Assembly (NCBI RefSeq): GCF_002811955.1
Contig: NZ_NPEF01000101.1
Span: 1 to 13,544 of the forward strand
Direction of reading: 5' to 3'
Length of the DNA stretch: 13,544 nt
Origin: Leptospira ellisii
GTDB taxonomy: Bacteria > Spirochaetota > Leptospiria > Leptospirales > Leptospiraceae
Below, in pieces: positions 1 through 11,655 of the stretch. The position numbers and the translations under genes were made by a program. A model generated the notes under the pieces. It worked only from the letters and a program-made list of their open reading frames with translations. It did no database searches and was not told where the DNA came from. Position 1 is the first letter of the stretch; each line of letters starts with the position of its first letter.

Positions 1-72
1 CTTTTTAATTTCACCGGATGGTAATTTAGATTCTCGTAATACGATTCCCGTTTTTAAATCCATCACTTCCAT
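1..72. other. Edge fragment of unknown origin, left copy
   Basis: The MBL-like reading frame seen downstream is closed by a stop at 55-57, and the residues just after that stop do not look like MBL sequence until about base 73. The first roughly 70 bases therefore probably come from something else. Both strands are open in one frame here: the plus strand in frame 2, and the minus strand in the frame described for the right-hand copy (13473-13544). I cannot decide which, if either, is coding. Confidence 0.3.
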
Positions 73-132
73 CTTCAGGAACGGTTCGAAAGACAACAAA
101 ACGAGGAGAATTTCCCGCTTCCTCTTTCGGGA

Positions 133-594
133 ATGATGTCCAAAAAGACGTTTCATCTTTTGGAAAAAAACCGAAGTCAGGAGATCGGTTCCGTGACGAT
201 CACTCCGTTTTTGCTCCGTCATCCCGGGAACTGCACCGGATTTCGCTTTGAAGAAAAGGGAAAGAGCTTTCTTTTTTGCACCGATGTGGAAGTTCAAGAG
301 CCGGATTTGGACGAATTCCAAGATCTCAAAAAGACGTTCGGTAAAACCGATATGCTCATCATAGACGCCCAGTACAGTTCCGAAGAAGCGGAAAAAAAGG
401 TGGGCTGGGGGCATACGAGCGGAAGAGTCGCCGTTCGTTGCGGAGAAATTTTGGAAGTGGAGCGGTTGGTTTTGACTCATCACGAGCCGGATCATAAGGA
501 CGAGGAAATCCTGAGGATTTTTCAAAAGGAATCGGGAGCCACTTCGAAACTTGAGGTCCTTCTGGGACGAGAAAACGATTCCTTTTCACTCTGA
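133..594 (+). pseudogene. MBL-fold metallo-hydrolase, C-terminal part only (left copy)
   Basis: The 153-residue reading resembles the second half of small metallo-beta-lactamase-fold hydrolases. Visible elements are [13 protein letters not shown] with His30, FCTD with Asp51, the metal-bridging Asp78 in IIDAQY, His94 in GHTSG, and LTHHEPDH at 115-121 near the C-terminus. The HxHxDH metal-binding motif that opens this fold is missing, so the gene lacks its 5' part. Family-like sequence ([20 protein letters not shown]) continues upstream of the ATG in frame to about base 73, which argues that base 133 is an internal Met. There is no ribosome binding site at 133. The substrate cannot be predicted. 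The fragment is probably not a working enzyme as it stands. Confidence 0.75.
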
Positions 595-683
595 GAAAGA
601 TTCCTTTTTTCGTTTTATTTTTCGTCTTAGAATTTTTCTAAAACCTATTTTTTCGCGTTCCCGTTTCGTTTCGAAAAATTTTC

Positions 684-712
684 TTTTCATTCCGCCGAAT
701 CGGGTTTATCCT
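684..712 (+). promoter_or_regulatory. Possible promoter of the PilZ gene (left copy)
   Basis: TTTTCA (684-689) and TATCCT (707-712) are separated by 17 bp, and each matches four of six positions of the sigma70 consensus. Transcription would begin around 718-720, almost at the ATG at 722, so the message would be leaderless or start translation at the next ATG (734). This fits the lack of a Shine-Dalgarno sequence. It is a pattern match only. Confidence 0.25.
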
Positions 713-721
713 ATATGCGCT

Positions 722-1075
722 ATGCAAACTGAGATGGGACAACAAAAAAAGACGGCTAGCGATTCCTTTGCGGATAAACGTTTCTATAAAAGATTCCGCA
801 AGAAGAATAATCTAGTAAAGATGGTTCTCGGTAAAAACGAGATTTTGGGGAATCTGGAAGACATCAGTATGATCGGCGCGTCGATCAGCTCAAAAGAGGA
901 AATTCTTTTGGGTCAACGCGTGAAATTTATGTCGCCTATTTTGTCGGTCGAAATCGAAGCGGATGTGATTCGAAGGGATTTGATTCAAGAAACGTACAAA
1001 TACGGACTCGTGTTCCACGATCTATCCGATGCGGCGATCGTGGAAATTCTGAATAAGATCGCTTCCGTGGATTGA
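722..1075 (+). CDS. Single-domain PilZ protein, probable c-di-GMP receptor (left copy)
   Basis: The 117-aa protein is essentially one PilZ domain. It carries the two elements that bind cyclic di-GMP: RxxxR at residues 20-24 (RFYKR) and DxSxxG at 47-52 (DISMIG), followed by the beta-strand pattern of the barrel up to VFHDLSD near the end. Such proteins usually relay c-di-GMP level to motility, adhesion or transcription partners. The partner cannot be told from the sequence. The frame is open upstream to 551, but the residues encoded there ([16 protein letters not shown] and similar) are AT-rich and overlap the MBL gene, so I place the start at 722, with 734 as an alternative. No membrane segment or signal peptide is present. 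The gene lies wholly inside the repeat and is duplicated intact. Confidence 0.85.
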   Translation: MQTEMGQQKKTASDSFADKRFYKRFRKKNNLVKMVLGKNEILGNLEDISMIGASISSKEEILLGQRVKFMSPILSVEIEADVIRRDLIQETYKYGLVFHDLSDAAIVEILNKIASVD

Positions 1076-1162
1076 ACCGTCGTTAGCTGTTCATTTATAA
1101 ACCGAGAATTCGCCTTTTAATTTTAAATTTTAGAAATATTTTATGTACCGACCCTTAACTTG

Positions 1163-1176
1163 GGTTCGCGGGAACC
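1163..1176. promoter_or_regulatory. Short hairpin upstream of the HELGH gene (left copy)
   Basis: GGTTC-GCGG-GAACC forms a 5-bp stem with a 4-base loop, about 90 bases after the PilZ stop and 16 bases before the next ATG. There is no T tract after it, so a terminator is not well supported. An operator or 5'-UTR structure is equally possible. The remainder of the 1076-1191 gap is very AT-rich and shows nothing else definite. Confidence 0.25.
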
Positions 1177-1191
1177 GACACTAGTAATAGA

Positions 1192-1893
1192 ATGAGAATC
1201 GGCGGAGAACATAGAATGCAACTCGGCATCCCTCGGGATGAGTCTTTGCATTATATAGGTCACGGACAATTGGAAAGCGCTCCCGCTTCCACTTCCGTAC
1301 TTCACGTGATTTCCCACGAGCTAGGACATGTGGCCGAATTCCGTTCCGAGGCGACGCGCGATCGTGCCGAGATCCGTTCCCTGAATATGAAAATTCATTA
1401 CGAGTTTCGAAACGGAAAACTCGTCGCCGTCGCCGGAGAAACCGAGGCTGTAACCGCGAAAAAAGAGGAAGAGCCCCGCAATAAGAACGTTATCGATTCC
1501 GTTTTACAAAAACCGGAATCCGCACAAGACACGGATAAAACCTCCGCGGAAAAGGCGGAGAAGGATAAAAAAAGCGAATCATCCAAAACCAAACCCGAAG
1601 ACAAGGAAAAACAGATTCTTTCAGAGCTCCGCAGAATCGAATCGGAAATCCAGAGTTTTGAAAATTCCCCCGAAGAGAAAAACGGAAGTTTCGGTTCGAT
1701 CCGCAAATCGGAACTTGAGGAGAAAAAACGAAAACTTGAAATGTCGTTGAATCAGGAAAAACTGAAAGCGGTTTTGGAGGAAACGTTGGACACTTTTCGG
1801 GAACTCACCGACAAACAGACAAGAATGAGTTTAAAAATTTTGAATGTAGGCGAAGCCGATAAAATCGGAAGTATCGTCGACGTCCACGCCTGA
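1192..1893 (+). CDS. SprA-like putative zinc metalloprotein with coiled-coil tail (left copy)
   Basis: The 233-aa protein has a zinc-peptidase-type motif HELGH at residues 42-46 within LHVISHELGHVAEFR, followed by FRNGKLVAVAGETEAV (about 72-87). This combination resembles the SprA-type putative metalloprotease domain; family assignment is by memory. Residues 88-140 are a charged, Lys/Glu/Ser-rich low-complexity stretch, and about 140-205 is predicted coiled coil (SELRRIESEIQSFEN, KSELEEKKRKLEM). No signal peptide is visible. The start is uncertain: the ATG at 1216 has a better ribosome binding site (GGCGGAG about 8 bases upstream) than the one at 1192, and either keeps the whole domain. The gene converges on engB with its stop only 8 bases from the engB stop. 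Its substrate is unknown. Confidence 0.75.
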   Translation: MRIGGEHRMQLGIPRDESLHYIGHGQLESAPASTSVLHVISHELGHVAEFRSEATRDRAEIRSLNMKIHYEFRNGKLVAVAGETEAVTAKKEEEPRNKNVIDSVLQKPESAQDTDKTSAEKAEKDKKSESSKTKPEDKEKQILSELRRIESEIQSFENSPEEKNGSFGSIRKSELEEKKRKLEMSLNQEKLKAVLEETLDTFRELTDKQTRMSLKILNVGEADKIGSIVDVHA

Positions 1894-1901
1894 TCGAACG
1901 A

Positions 1902-1905
<4 letters not shown>
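1890..1905. terminator. Palindrome holding both stop codons of a convergent pair (left copy)
   Basis: CTGATCG-AA-CGATCAG is a perfect inverted repeat between the HELGH gene and engB. The TGA of the rightward gene (1891-1893) lies in the left half and the complement of the engB stop (1902-1904) lies in the right half. It could act as a weak bidirectional terminator. No T tract follows on either side, so this is tentative. Confidence 0.35.
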
Positions 1906-2567
<662 letters not shown>

Positions 2568-2585
2568 CTTCTCGGCTCCTGAAAA

Positions 2586-3778
2586 TCAGGGTAGTATCGC
2601 GGTTTCTTTGTCAGCGACTAGATCCCCCAACTTAGGATCCCAAAGACTGAGACAAATCACATCAATTTTCCCTTCCCCGTAAAGTATGGGTAGCATTTTT
2701 CTAACCGGAACCGGAATCTCTTTTTGTCTCAGAATTTCGGAAATTTCTAAACTCATACCGTTTTTGCGGATTTTGGCTCCTTCCGGACAAAAATCCGGAA
2801 TGAACCCGGGAGGAATCTTTTTTTGATTGCCGGTCCATTTCAACGTCATCTCTCTCGGTTCGAATCTGAATTTCTGAAACGCCGGGGAGTTTTTCGGAAT
2901 GAGATACAAGTCCGACGAAGCGGATCTCCAAAACCAAACCTCCTTGTTTTCGATTCCGAAGGATTGATTTCGCATTAAACAATCCGAAAGATCCTGAAAA
3001 AAATTTCTCGTGATCGGATGCAGACCTAGAGAACGAAGGTATCGGTCCAGAAATAATTTTCTTTCCCGAACGGAAAGATCGTTTAACAACCATATGCCGA
3101 TCCTCAGATACGAAGGCGGTTTAAGAGGGCCGTCCGTTTCCGTAAGGATTTTTTCGGAAGGCCGATCCGGTCTGTGGAAGTTCTTATAAATCCGATCCGG
3201 ATCCGCTCCTTCGTGTAATAAAAGAGGAACGATATGATTGCGGATCCTGTTTCTCAGGTATTCGTCGCTTCGATTGGATTCGTCCTCGAACACGGGCCAA
3301 AATTCGGTTTGAAGAACGGTTTTAATCTCGTCTTTGGTAAACGAGAACAAAGGCCGGAACCGATTTTTTTCGTACCAACCCAAGGTCCGCAGAGAATTCC
3401 ATCCGCCGCCTCGGATCAGATTCAAAAGGATCGTTTCCAGATAATCCTCCGAATGATGCCCGGTGGAGATATAACCTCCGTATCGTTTCGAGATTTTTTC
3501 CAAATCCTTATAACGATAAGCTCTTCCCGTTTCTTCGAGCGTCTTTCCTAGTTTTCTGGATAAGGCGGGAACGTTTTTTTTTTAAAGGCCCTCGGAAAAG
3601 GAAACGTGGTTTCCGCATATTCCAAAATCCTACGTTCCTGCTCCAGATTGAAGCGGATCGAATGATCCAAATGATAGATACAAGGCACGGGAATTTTTTT
3701 TTCCACCCATAGCCAAAAATAAAAGTGCAACAACAGACTCGAATCCTTTCCGCCGGAATAGGCGATTACGGCCGGTTT
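2586..3778 (-). pseudogene. tilS: tilS remnant: no 5' end and frameshifted (left copy)
   Basis: This is the body of tRNA(Ile)-lysidine synthetase, including the PP-loop SGGKDSS, HLDHSIR, the [21 protein letters not shown] signature and the [12 protein letters not shown] segment. It is doubly broken. First, the repeat ends after codon 30 counted from the right copy, and the joined sequence places a stop codon one codon further upstream, so residues 1-29 and the start are missing. Second, the T10 run at 3574-3583 puts the PP-loop part and the rest in different frames. It also differs from the right copy at four amino acids (T, G, I, P against N, A, L, T) in the stretch encoded around 2808-2835. 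I regard it as non-functional in the orientation shown. Confidence 0.9.
3574..3583 (-). other. Ten-base homopolymer at the tilS frame break (left copy)
   Basis: The run reads A10 on the coding strand and has the same length as in the right arm (9962-9971). Eleven or eight A would join the two tilS reading frames. Confidence 0.8.
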
Positions 3779-3779
3779 G

Positions 3780-4062
3780 GGTCATCACGGACGAGGAGAT
3801 GAACTCGCTTCCCCAAGGACTTCGGGAAATGTTCCGAACCTATTCGTATCAGACCGACGGGAAGTGGTTTTATTGTTCCGATAATTCCAAATTCATGAAT
3901 CACAGCGACGATCCCAATACGAAAGAGGATTTCACCCGGGACGACAGCGATCCGATGGGTCAGGACAGCGCAACGAGAGACATCGCGATGGGAGAGGAAT
4001 TGACCTGCAATTACAAACTTTTCGACGAGAACTGGAAGATAAAACTCGGATCAGTTTCCTGA
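3780..4062 (+). pseudogene. SET-domain protein, 5'-truncated at the repeat junction
   Basis: The open frame begins right at the inner edge of the left repeat arm (reading [13 protein letters not shown]) and has an ATG at 3799, giving 87 residues from there. The C-terminal signature of a SET domain is clear: FMNHSDDPNT (with the NHS motif that helps bind S-adenosylmethionine) and GEELTCNYKLFDENW (the Glu-x-x-x-x-x-Tyr region). The N-terminal half of a SET domain, which begins with the G-x-G strand, is absent. SET proteins are lysine methyltransferases; small bacterial ones are common but rarely have known targets. The gene was evidently cut by whatever joined the arm here and is unlikely to be active. 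It overlaps the DUF3095 gene tail to tail by 12 bp. Confidence 0.82.
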
Positions 4063-4064
4063 TC
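4049..4064. terminator. Hairpin holding both stop codons of the SET/DUF3095 pair
   Basis: GATCAG-TTTC-CTGATC forms a 6-bp stem with a 4-base loop. The complement of the DUF3095 stop (4051-4053) sits in the left half and the SET stop (4060-4062) in the right half. The arrangement is like the one at 1890-1905. A role as bidirectional terminator is possible; neither side has a strong T tract. Confidence 0.35.
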
Positions 4065-5274
4065 GCATCTGTTCTTTGAGTCGGATGGCCGCGAGCGCGT
4101 AACCGCCGTCGGCCGAATCGACGAAGTGAACTTCCCTGACCGAACCTTCGTGCAAAGCGCAGGTCATCAACGCCCGGTCGGAGATATGATAACCGAAGAA
4201 TATTTTTCCTTCCCCGTAAAGTCGGTTTAAAAAATCCAAAAAGGATTCTCTGGATTTCGAATCGCAGGCTACGACCATCTTTAACGTGCCGTCGTACTTC
4301 CGGAAATCGGAGGCGATCACCTGCGACTTTCTGAGTTCCCGCAACTCCATTCCGTTCACTTTAGGACCGAAACCCCACTGCGTTTTGATCGCCAGATCGA
4401 CGGCGAATCCCTCGATCTTGATCTTTAACATCCGTAAAAAATGAAGGAATCCCTTTCTATTCCCGCTGTGTACGATCGCCTCCTTGCCGAAGTATTTTCC
4501 GGACATATCCACGCGGATGTCTTCCTCTTTTAAGGGATGAATTTCGGCGTCGTCTCCGAGCAGAATCCCGACCTGATCCAGAATCAATTTCAAAAGACCA
4601 GGATCCGAATCTCCGCCTCTTTCGTTCGTTTTAATGATGAAGGAAACGGTTTCTCCGCGGTGACTCGGAATATCCTGCCAACGACAAGTGAACCCGGTAA
4701 AATCCGGTTTGATCGTAGTCTTGTGCGTCAAGGGAACGATATAAGGATTGTTGGAATCGTCCCGTTTTACAAAAGTTTCCGCGACGTCCAGGGCGTTTCC
4801 CGTTAGTATCGCCTGATTGTAGAATTCGGAGATCTTTAATTTACAAAGTTTTAATTCTTTTCCGGAGCGTTTCAACTCGCCGACGTTTACGATTCCCGCC
4901 CTCAGTTTTAAACCGAAATTCTTTTTCACGAGTTCGCGGATGGAGAATAAGATATCCTTTACCCCCGGAAGAACGCTGTCCGGCAAAAGTAAGGTCATAC
5001 CGTCCCCTCCGAACAGGAACGGATAATCCATGTCCCCCATAAGATTGGAAACCGCCATGGCCGTAATTCCTCCGGCGATGTTGACGTCCTTATAATTTCC
5101 GTTCTGGATCGCATCGGTAGAATTGACCACGTCCGTGATGACCAGATTCCAGTCGTCCGGAACCGTGTAATAATTGGAAGGTTCGATGATTTCCGCGAAC
5201 GAGGAAAGCGACGGAAGATACTTATAAAAATTTTGCGTGTTTGGAGATCCTTTTTTATCCTGTGTCTGAATCAT
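4051..5274 (-). CDS. DUF3095 protein, class III nucleotidyl-cyclase-like
   Basis: The 407-aa protein matches my memory of the DUF3095 family, which is related to class III adenylate/guanylate cyclases. Near the N-terminus it has [14 protein letters not shown] (16-29), [19 protein letters not shown] (38-56) and YKDVNIAGG (61-69), then [13 protein letters not shown] (86-98). Asp48 (ITDVV) and Asp91 (GGDG) lie where the two metal-binding aspartates of cyclases are expected, so catalysis is conceivable, but no member I know of has a settled reaction. No transmembrane segment is visible. It starts 29 bp after the sigma54-type regulator with an AGGTG ribosome binding site, so the two are probably one transcript. 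The intergenic gap includes most of an A9 run. Confidence 0.8.
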   Translation of the reverse strand: MIQTQDKKGSPNTQNFYKYLPSLSSFAEIIEPSNYYTVPDDWNLVITDVVNSTDAIQNGNYKDVNIAGGITAMAVSNLMGDMDYPFLFGGDGMTLLLPDSVLPGVKDILFSIRELVKKNFGLKLRAGIVNVGELKRSGKELKLCKLKISEFYNQAILTGNALDVAETFVKRDDSNNPYIVPLTHKTTIKPDFTGFTCRWQDIPSHRGETVSFIIKTNERGGDSDPGLLKLILDQVGILLGDDAEIHPLKEEDIRVDMSGKYFGKEAIVHSGNRKGFLHFLRMLKIKIEGFAVDLAIKTQWGFGPKVNGMELRELRKSQVIASDFRKYDGTLKMVVACDSKSRESFLDFLNRLYGEGKIFFGYHISDRALMTCALHEGSVREVHFVDSADGGYALAAIRLKEQMRSGN

Positions 5275-5303
5275 CTAGTTCACCTAATCGAAGTTATTTT
5301 TTT

Positions 5304-7621
<2,318 letters not shown>

Positions 7622-9658
7622 ATGGTCTGTACATTTTGTTCAGAACTTAAGACTCCGGATGGAATGTTTCGAAACGGTCGATTCTTTTGCAGATCCTGCG
7701 GCCGAGAATGGATTTTAGAAAAACGGAAAAACCCCCGTTTACAACCTCCTACCGACGCCCGTTTCAGCAACGAGGTCCTGCTCGAATTCCTCTCCTTATT
7801 CAATACCAGCCCGAATCTAAGTCATCTTTTGGAGAGTTTCACTTCCCTCGCGTTCTACAAATTGGGAATTCCCGGAGTGAGCGTCATGATCTACGAACCC
7901 CGGTTGGATCGTATGACCGTGATGTCCGTAAAAAATCAAAAATCTTCCCTATCGAAAGTCGCCTTACATTTCGAAATCAAAAAAGGAGAGGACAACGGTC
8001 CTTTGACGGAATGTATCGAAAACTGCAGATCCATCTACTATAAGTTCGCGGATCAAAAACACAAACATTTCAAACAATACGCGAGACTCAATCGGACCGT
8101 GGCCGCGCTCGCCGTACCCATCCATCTCAACGCGGAGGTTCTGGGAATCATCACCGTGGACTACAACCGGGACGATCCGGAAAAAGCGGAGAACGATAGA
8201 TATTTTTTGGAATTGATCGCGGCCCAATTCGCGGTAACCCTCAAAAACAGGATTCTTTTCGAGGTATCGCAGACCCAGTCGCGAAATTTCCGCTCCCTAC
8301 ATTCCGCGGCGCTTCGTCTTTCTTCGTTGGGTTTTAAATACAAGGTCGAAATCTTCCGGGTCATTCTCCTTTCCTTAACGGAGTTTTCCGAAAACGAACT
8401 GTATTCCCTCTTCGAATGGAACAAGGACAATCATACTTTGTTCGGACATTTTTTGACCGGGAACATAACGAGCCCCGAAATCCGTCTCGACGTCGATATG
8501 GCAAGACAGTCCACGTTTAAGATACGCATTCAAACGACTCAGGAAGAATCGGAAAACCCGGAGTTAAAAAGAAAAAATCCGAAAAAGGAAACGGGTCCGA
8601 TTCCCGGAGAAATGTCCATTCCGGTGAAACGTTACGAGTTTTTTTTAAAGGAGATTTTCGAACTGACCGAATCCAAACTCGCGCACTCCTCCGATTTTCC
8701 CGAATTGGAAAAATTCGGAATGTGGGGTTTGAATCTTGCGATCCTTCCCGTTGTTCACACGGATAAGTCGGATATAGTGATCATACTCGGAAAACGAAAG
8801 GACCGCCAATTCAATTCCGAAGAATTAGAAGTTTTGAATGCGTTTTCGATCCAGGCCGGAATTTCGATCCAGAACTACCACCTTTTCGACCAGCGCGCCC
8901 AAAAGGAAAGATTGGACAAGGAGATCGAAATCGCGAAGGAGCTTCAAAAGTCGCTGCTCCCGAGGAAAATGCCGGAACACAAGGGATACGAATTCGCGGG
9001 AACCATGTTGGCGGCGCGCGGAGTCGGAGGGGACTATTACGATTTTATAACGGATCCGTTTAACACCGAAACGGTGATCTGCATCGGAGACGTGAGCGGA
9101 AAGGGCGTTCCCGCCGGAATCGTAATGGCGACGGTTCGTACGATCATACATTCCCTCGTAAGAAAAAAAGTGAGCCCCTGGGATATCGTCAACACTGTGA
9201 ACACGTATATATTCCAAAACTACAACGATTCCGCATCGCCCCGCTTTATGTCGATGACCGTAATTCGATGGGATATGAGTAAAAACGAATTCACGTTCAG
9301 CGGGGCGGGACAGGGAAATTTATATCTTTATCGGGCCAAGTCCGGTTCCATCGAAGAGATAACGACCGGCGGAATCATATTGGGAATCGACGCCGACATT
9401 TCCAAATTCGAGAATATAAGTCGGTTCAGGATGTTTCCGGGGGATCTTTTGATCATGTGCACCGACGGCGCTTTGGAGGCGGCCGATCGGGATGGAGTCC
9501 AATTCGAAGCCGAACGTTTTAAACGTACTATTCTGCGACTGCAGAATCTTCCGTTACAGTCCCTATTGGACGAGATCGTTTCCGAAATCCGCAAATTTAC
9601 GGGCAATCAGGAACAGATGGACGATATTACTCTTGCAGCGATCCGAAGGATCGTTTAA
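7622..9658 (+). CDS. Zinc-ribbon, GAF-type sensor and SpoIIE/PP2C protein phosphatase
   Basis: The 678-aa protein starts with a zinc ribbon, Cys3-x2-Cys6 and Cys23-x2-Cys26. A GAF domain follows at about 52-212 (ending ELIAAQFAVTLKNRILFE), then a second, more divergent GAF-like region at about 225-418, a short coiled helix (about 424-446, KERLDKEIEIAKELQKSLLP) and a SpoIIE/RsbU phosphatase domain to the end. Metal-binding motifs are all present: GGDYYD (469-474), GDVSGKG (489-495), CTDG (613-616) and DDIT (667-670). Enzymes of this type remove phosphate from serine on anti-sigma-factor antagonists in partner-switching pathways, but no antagonist or anti-sigma gene lies in this window. The first ATG must be the start because the next Met (15) would remove the first cysteine pair. 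The stop is 21 bp before tilS, suggesting co-transcription. Confidence 0.93.
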   Translation: MVCTFCSELKTPDGMFRNGRFFCRSCGREWILEKRKNPRLQPPTDARFSNEVLLEFLSLFNTSPNLSHLLESFTSLAFYKLGIPGVSVMIYEPRLDRMTVMSVKNQKSSLSKVALHFEIKKGEDNGPLTECIENCRSIYYKFADQKHKHFKQYARLNRTVAALAVPIHLNAEVLGIITVDYNRDDPEKAENDRYFLELIAAQFAVTLKNRILFEVSQTQSRNFRSLHSAALRLSSLGFKYKVEIFRVILLSLTEFSENELYSLFEWNKDNHTLFGHFLTGNITSPEIRLDVDMARQSTFKIRIQTTQEESENPELKRKNPKKETGPIPGEMSIPVKRYEFFLKEIFELTESKLAHSSDFPELEKFGMWGLNLAILPVVHTDKSDIVIILGKRKDRQFNSEELEVLNAFSIQAGISIQNYHLFDQRAQKERLDKEIEIAKELQKSLLPRKMPEHKGYEFAGTMLAARGVGGDYYDFITDPFNTETVICIGDVSGKGVPAGIVMATVRTIIHSLVRKKVSPWDIVNTVNTYIFQNYNDSASPRFMSMTVIRWDMSKNEFTFSGAGQGNLYLYRAKSGSIEEITTGGIILGIDADISKFENISRFRMFPGDLLIMCTDGALEAADRDGVQFEAERFKRTILRLQNLPLQSLLDEIVSEIRKFTGNQEQMDDITLAAIRRIV

Positions 9659-9679
9659 ACGTACATATACGATAAACGT

Positions 9680-10959
9680 ATGAGAGACAAGATCTCCGAA
9701 AACACCGGAAAAATTTTCGAAACAGCCTGGAGGAGAATTCTTCCGTTTCACGATATGATCCTGAACAAACCGGCCGTAATCGCCTATTCCGGCGGAAAGG
9801 ATTCGAGTCTGTTGTTGCACTTTTATTTTTGGCTATGGGTGGAAAAAAAAATTCCCGTGCCTTGTATCTATCATTTGGATCATTCGATCCGCTTCAATCT
9901 GGAGCAGGAACGTAGGATTTTGGAATATGCGGAAACCACGTTTCCTTTTCCGAGGGCCTTTAAAAAAAAAACGTTCCCGCCTTATCCAGAAAACTAGGAA
10001 AGACGCTCGAAGAAACGGGAAGAGCTTATCGTTATAAGGATTTGGAAAAAATCTCGAAACGATACGGAGGTTATATCTCCACCGGGCATCATTCGGAGGA
10101 TTATCTGGAAACGATCCTTTTGAATCTGATCCGAGGCGGCGGATGGAATTCTCTGCGGACCTTGGGTTGGTACGAAAAAAATCGGTTCCGGCCTTTGTTC
10201 TCGTTTACCAAAGACGAGATTAAAACCGTTCTTCAAACCGAATTTTGGCCCGTGTTCGAGGACGAATCCAATCGAAGCGACGAATACCTGAGAAACAGGA
10301 TCCGCAATCATATCGTTCCTCTTTTATTACACGAAGGAGCGGATCCGGATCGGATTTATAAGAACTTCCACAGACCGGATCGGCCTTCCGAAAAAATCCT
10401 TACGGAAACGGACGGCCCTCTTAAACCGCCTTCGTATCTGAGGATCGGCATATGGTTGTTAAACGATCTTTCCGTTCGGGAAAGAAAATTATTTCTGGAC
10501 CGATACCTTCGTTCTCTAGGTCTGCATCCGATCACGAGAAATTTTTTTCAGGATCTTTCGGATTGTTTAATGCGAAATCAATCCTTCGGAATCGAAAACA
10601 AGGAGGTTTGGTTTTGGAGATCCGCTTCGTCGGACTTGTATCTCATTCCGAAAAACTCCCCGGCGTTTCAGAAATTCAGATTCGAACCGAGAGAGATGAC
10701 GTTGAAATGGAACGCCAATCAAAAAAAGCTTCCTACCGGGTTCATTCCGGATTTTTGTCCGGAAGGAGCCAAAATCCGCAAAAACGGTATGAGTTTAGAA
10801 ATTTCCGAAATTCTGAGACAAAAAGAGATTCCGGTTCCGGTTAGAAAAATGCTACCCATACTTTACGGGGAAGGGAAAATTGATGTGATTTGTCTCAGTC
10901 TTTGGGATCCTAAGTTGGGGGATCTAGTCGCTGACAAAGAAACCGCGATACTACCCTGA
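9680..10959 (+). CDS. tilS: tRNA(Ile)-lysidine synthetase, interrupted by a frameshift at A10 (right copy)
   Basis: TilS uses ATP to attach lysine to cytidine 34 of the CAU-anticodon isoleucine tRNA so that it reads AUA. The first 105 residues from 9680 include the PP-loop SGGKDSS (37-43) and YHLDHSIR, but then run into TAG after a run of ten A (9962-9971). The rest continues one base out of frame, with [18 protein letters not shown] leading into [33 protein letters not shown] and the C-terminal domain to 10959. One extra A (or two fewer) would give a single protein of about 426 residues, normal for TilS. The enzyme is usually essential, so either the run is misread, slippage restores the frame, or an intact copy exists elsewhere. 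The start at 9680 has no clear Shine-Dalgarno sequence. engB follows after 18 bp. Confidence 0.9.
9962..9971 (+). other. A10 tract at the tilS frame break, possible slippage site
   Basis: Ten consecutive A follow GCCTTT. Runs of nine or more A are known sites of RNA polymerase slippage and of replication slippage, and an added A joins the two tilS frames exactly. Homopolymer miscounting by a sequencer would produce the same picture. Confidence 0.6.
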
Positions 10960-10977
10960 TTTTCAGGAGCCGAGAAG

Positions 10978-11639
<662 letters not shown>

Positions 11640-11643
<4 letters not shown>

Positions 11644-11655
11644 TCGTTCGATCAG
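11640..11655. terminator. Palindrome with both stop codons, engB/HELGH pair (right copy)
   Basis: This is the mirror of the palindrome at 1890-1905: CTGATCG-TT-CGATCAG, with the engB stop in the left half and the HELGH-gene stop in the right half. Confidence 0.35.

Noticed and set aside
551..721. Possible 57-residue N-terminal extension of the PilZ protein
   Set aside because: The residues are Phe/Arg/Ile-rich from AT-rich DNA, they overlap the MBL gene, and the PilZ domain is complete from 722.
3234..3551. 105-residue open frame antisense to tilS (mirror 9994-10311)
   Set aside because: It lies wholly on the opposite strand of strongly conserved TilS sequence and resembles nothing; it is a shadow frame.
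3780..4062. SET gene as an intact short gene starting at 3799
   Set aside because: The SET-like reading continues upstream of the ATG to the exact repeat edge, and the N-terminal half of the domain is missing, so truncation is the better explanation.
5275..5303. A9 run before the DUF3095 gene as a second slippage site
   Set aside because: It spans the regulator stop codon and the intergenic gap, so slippage there would not join or break any conserved reading frame.
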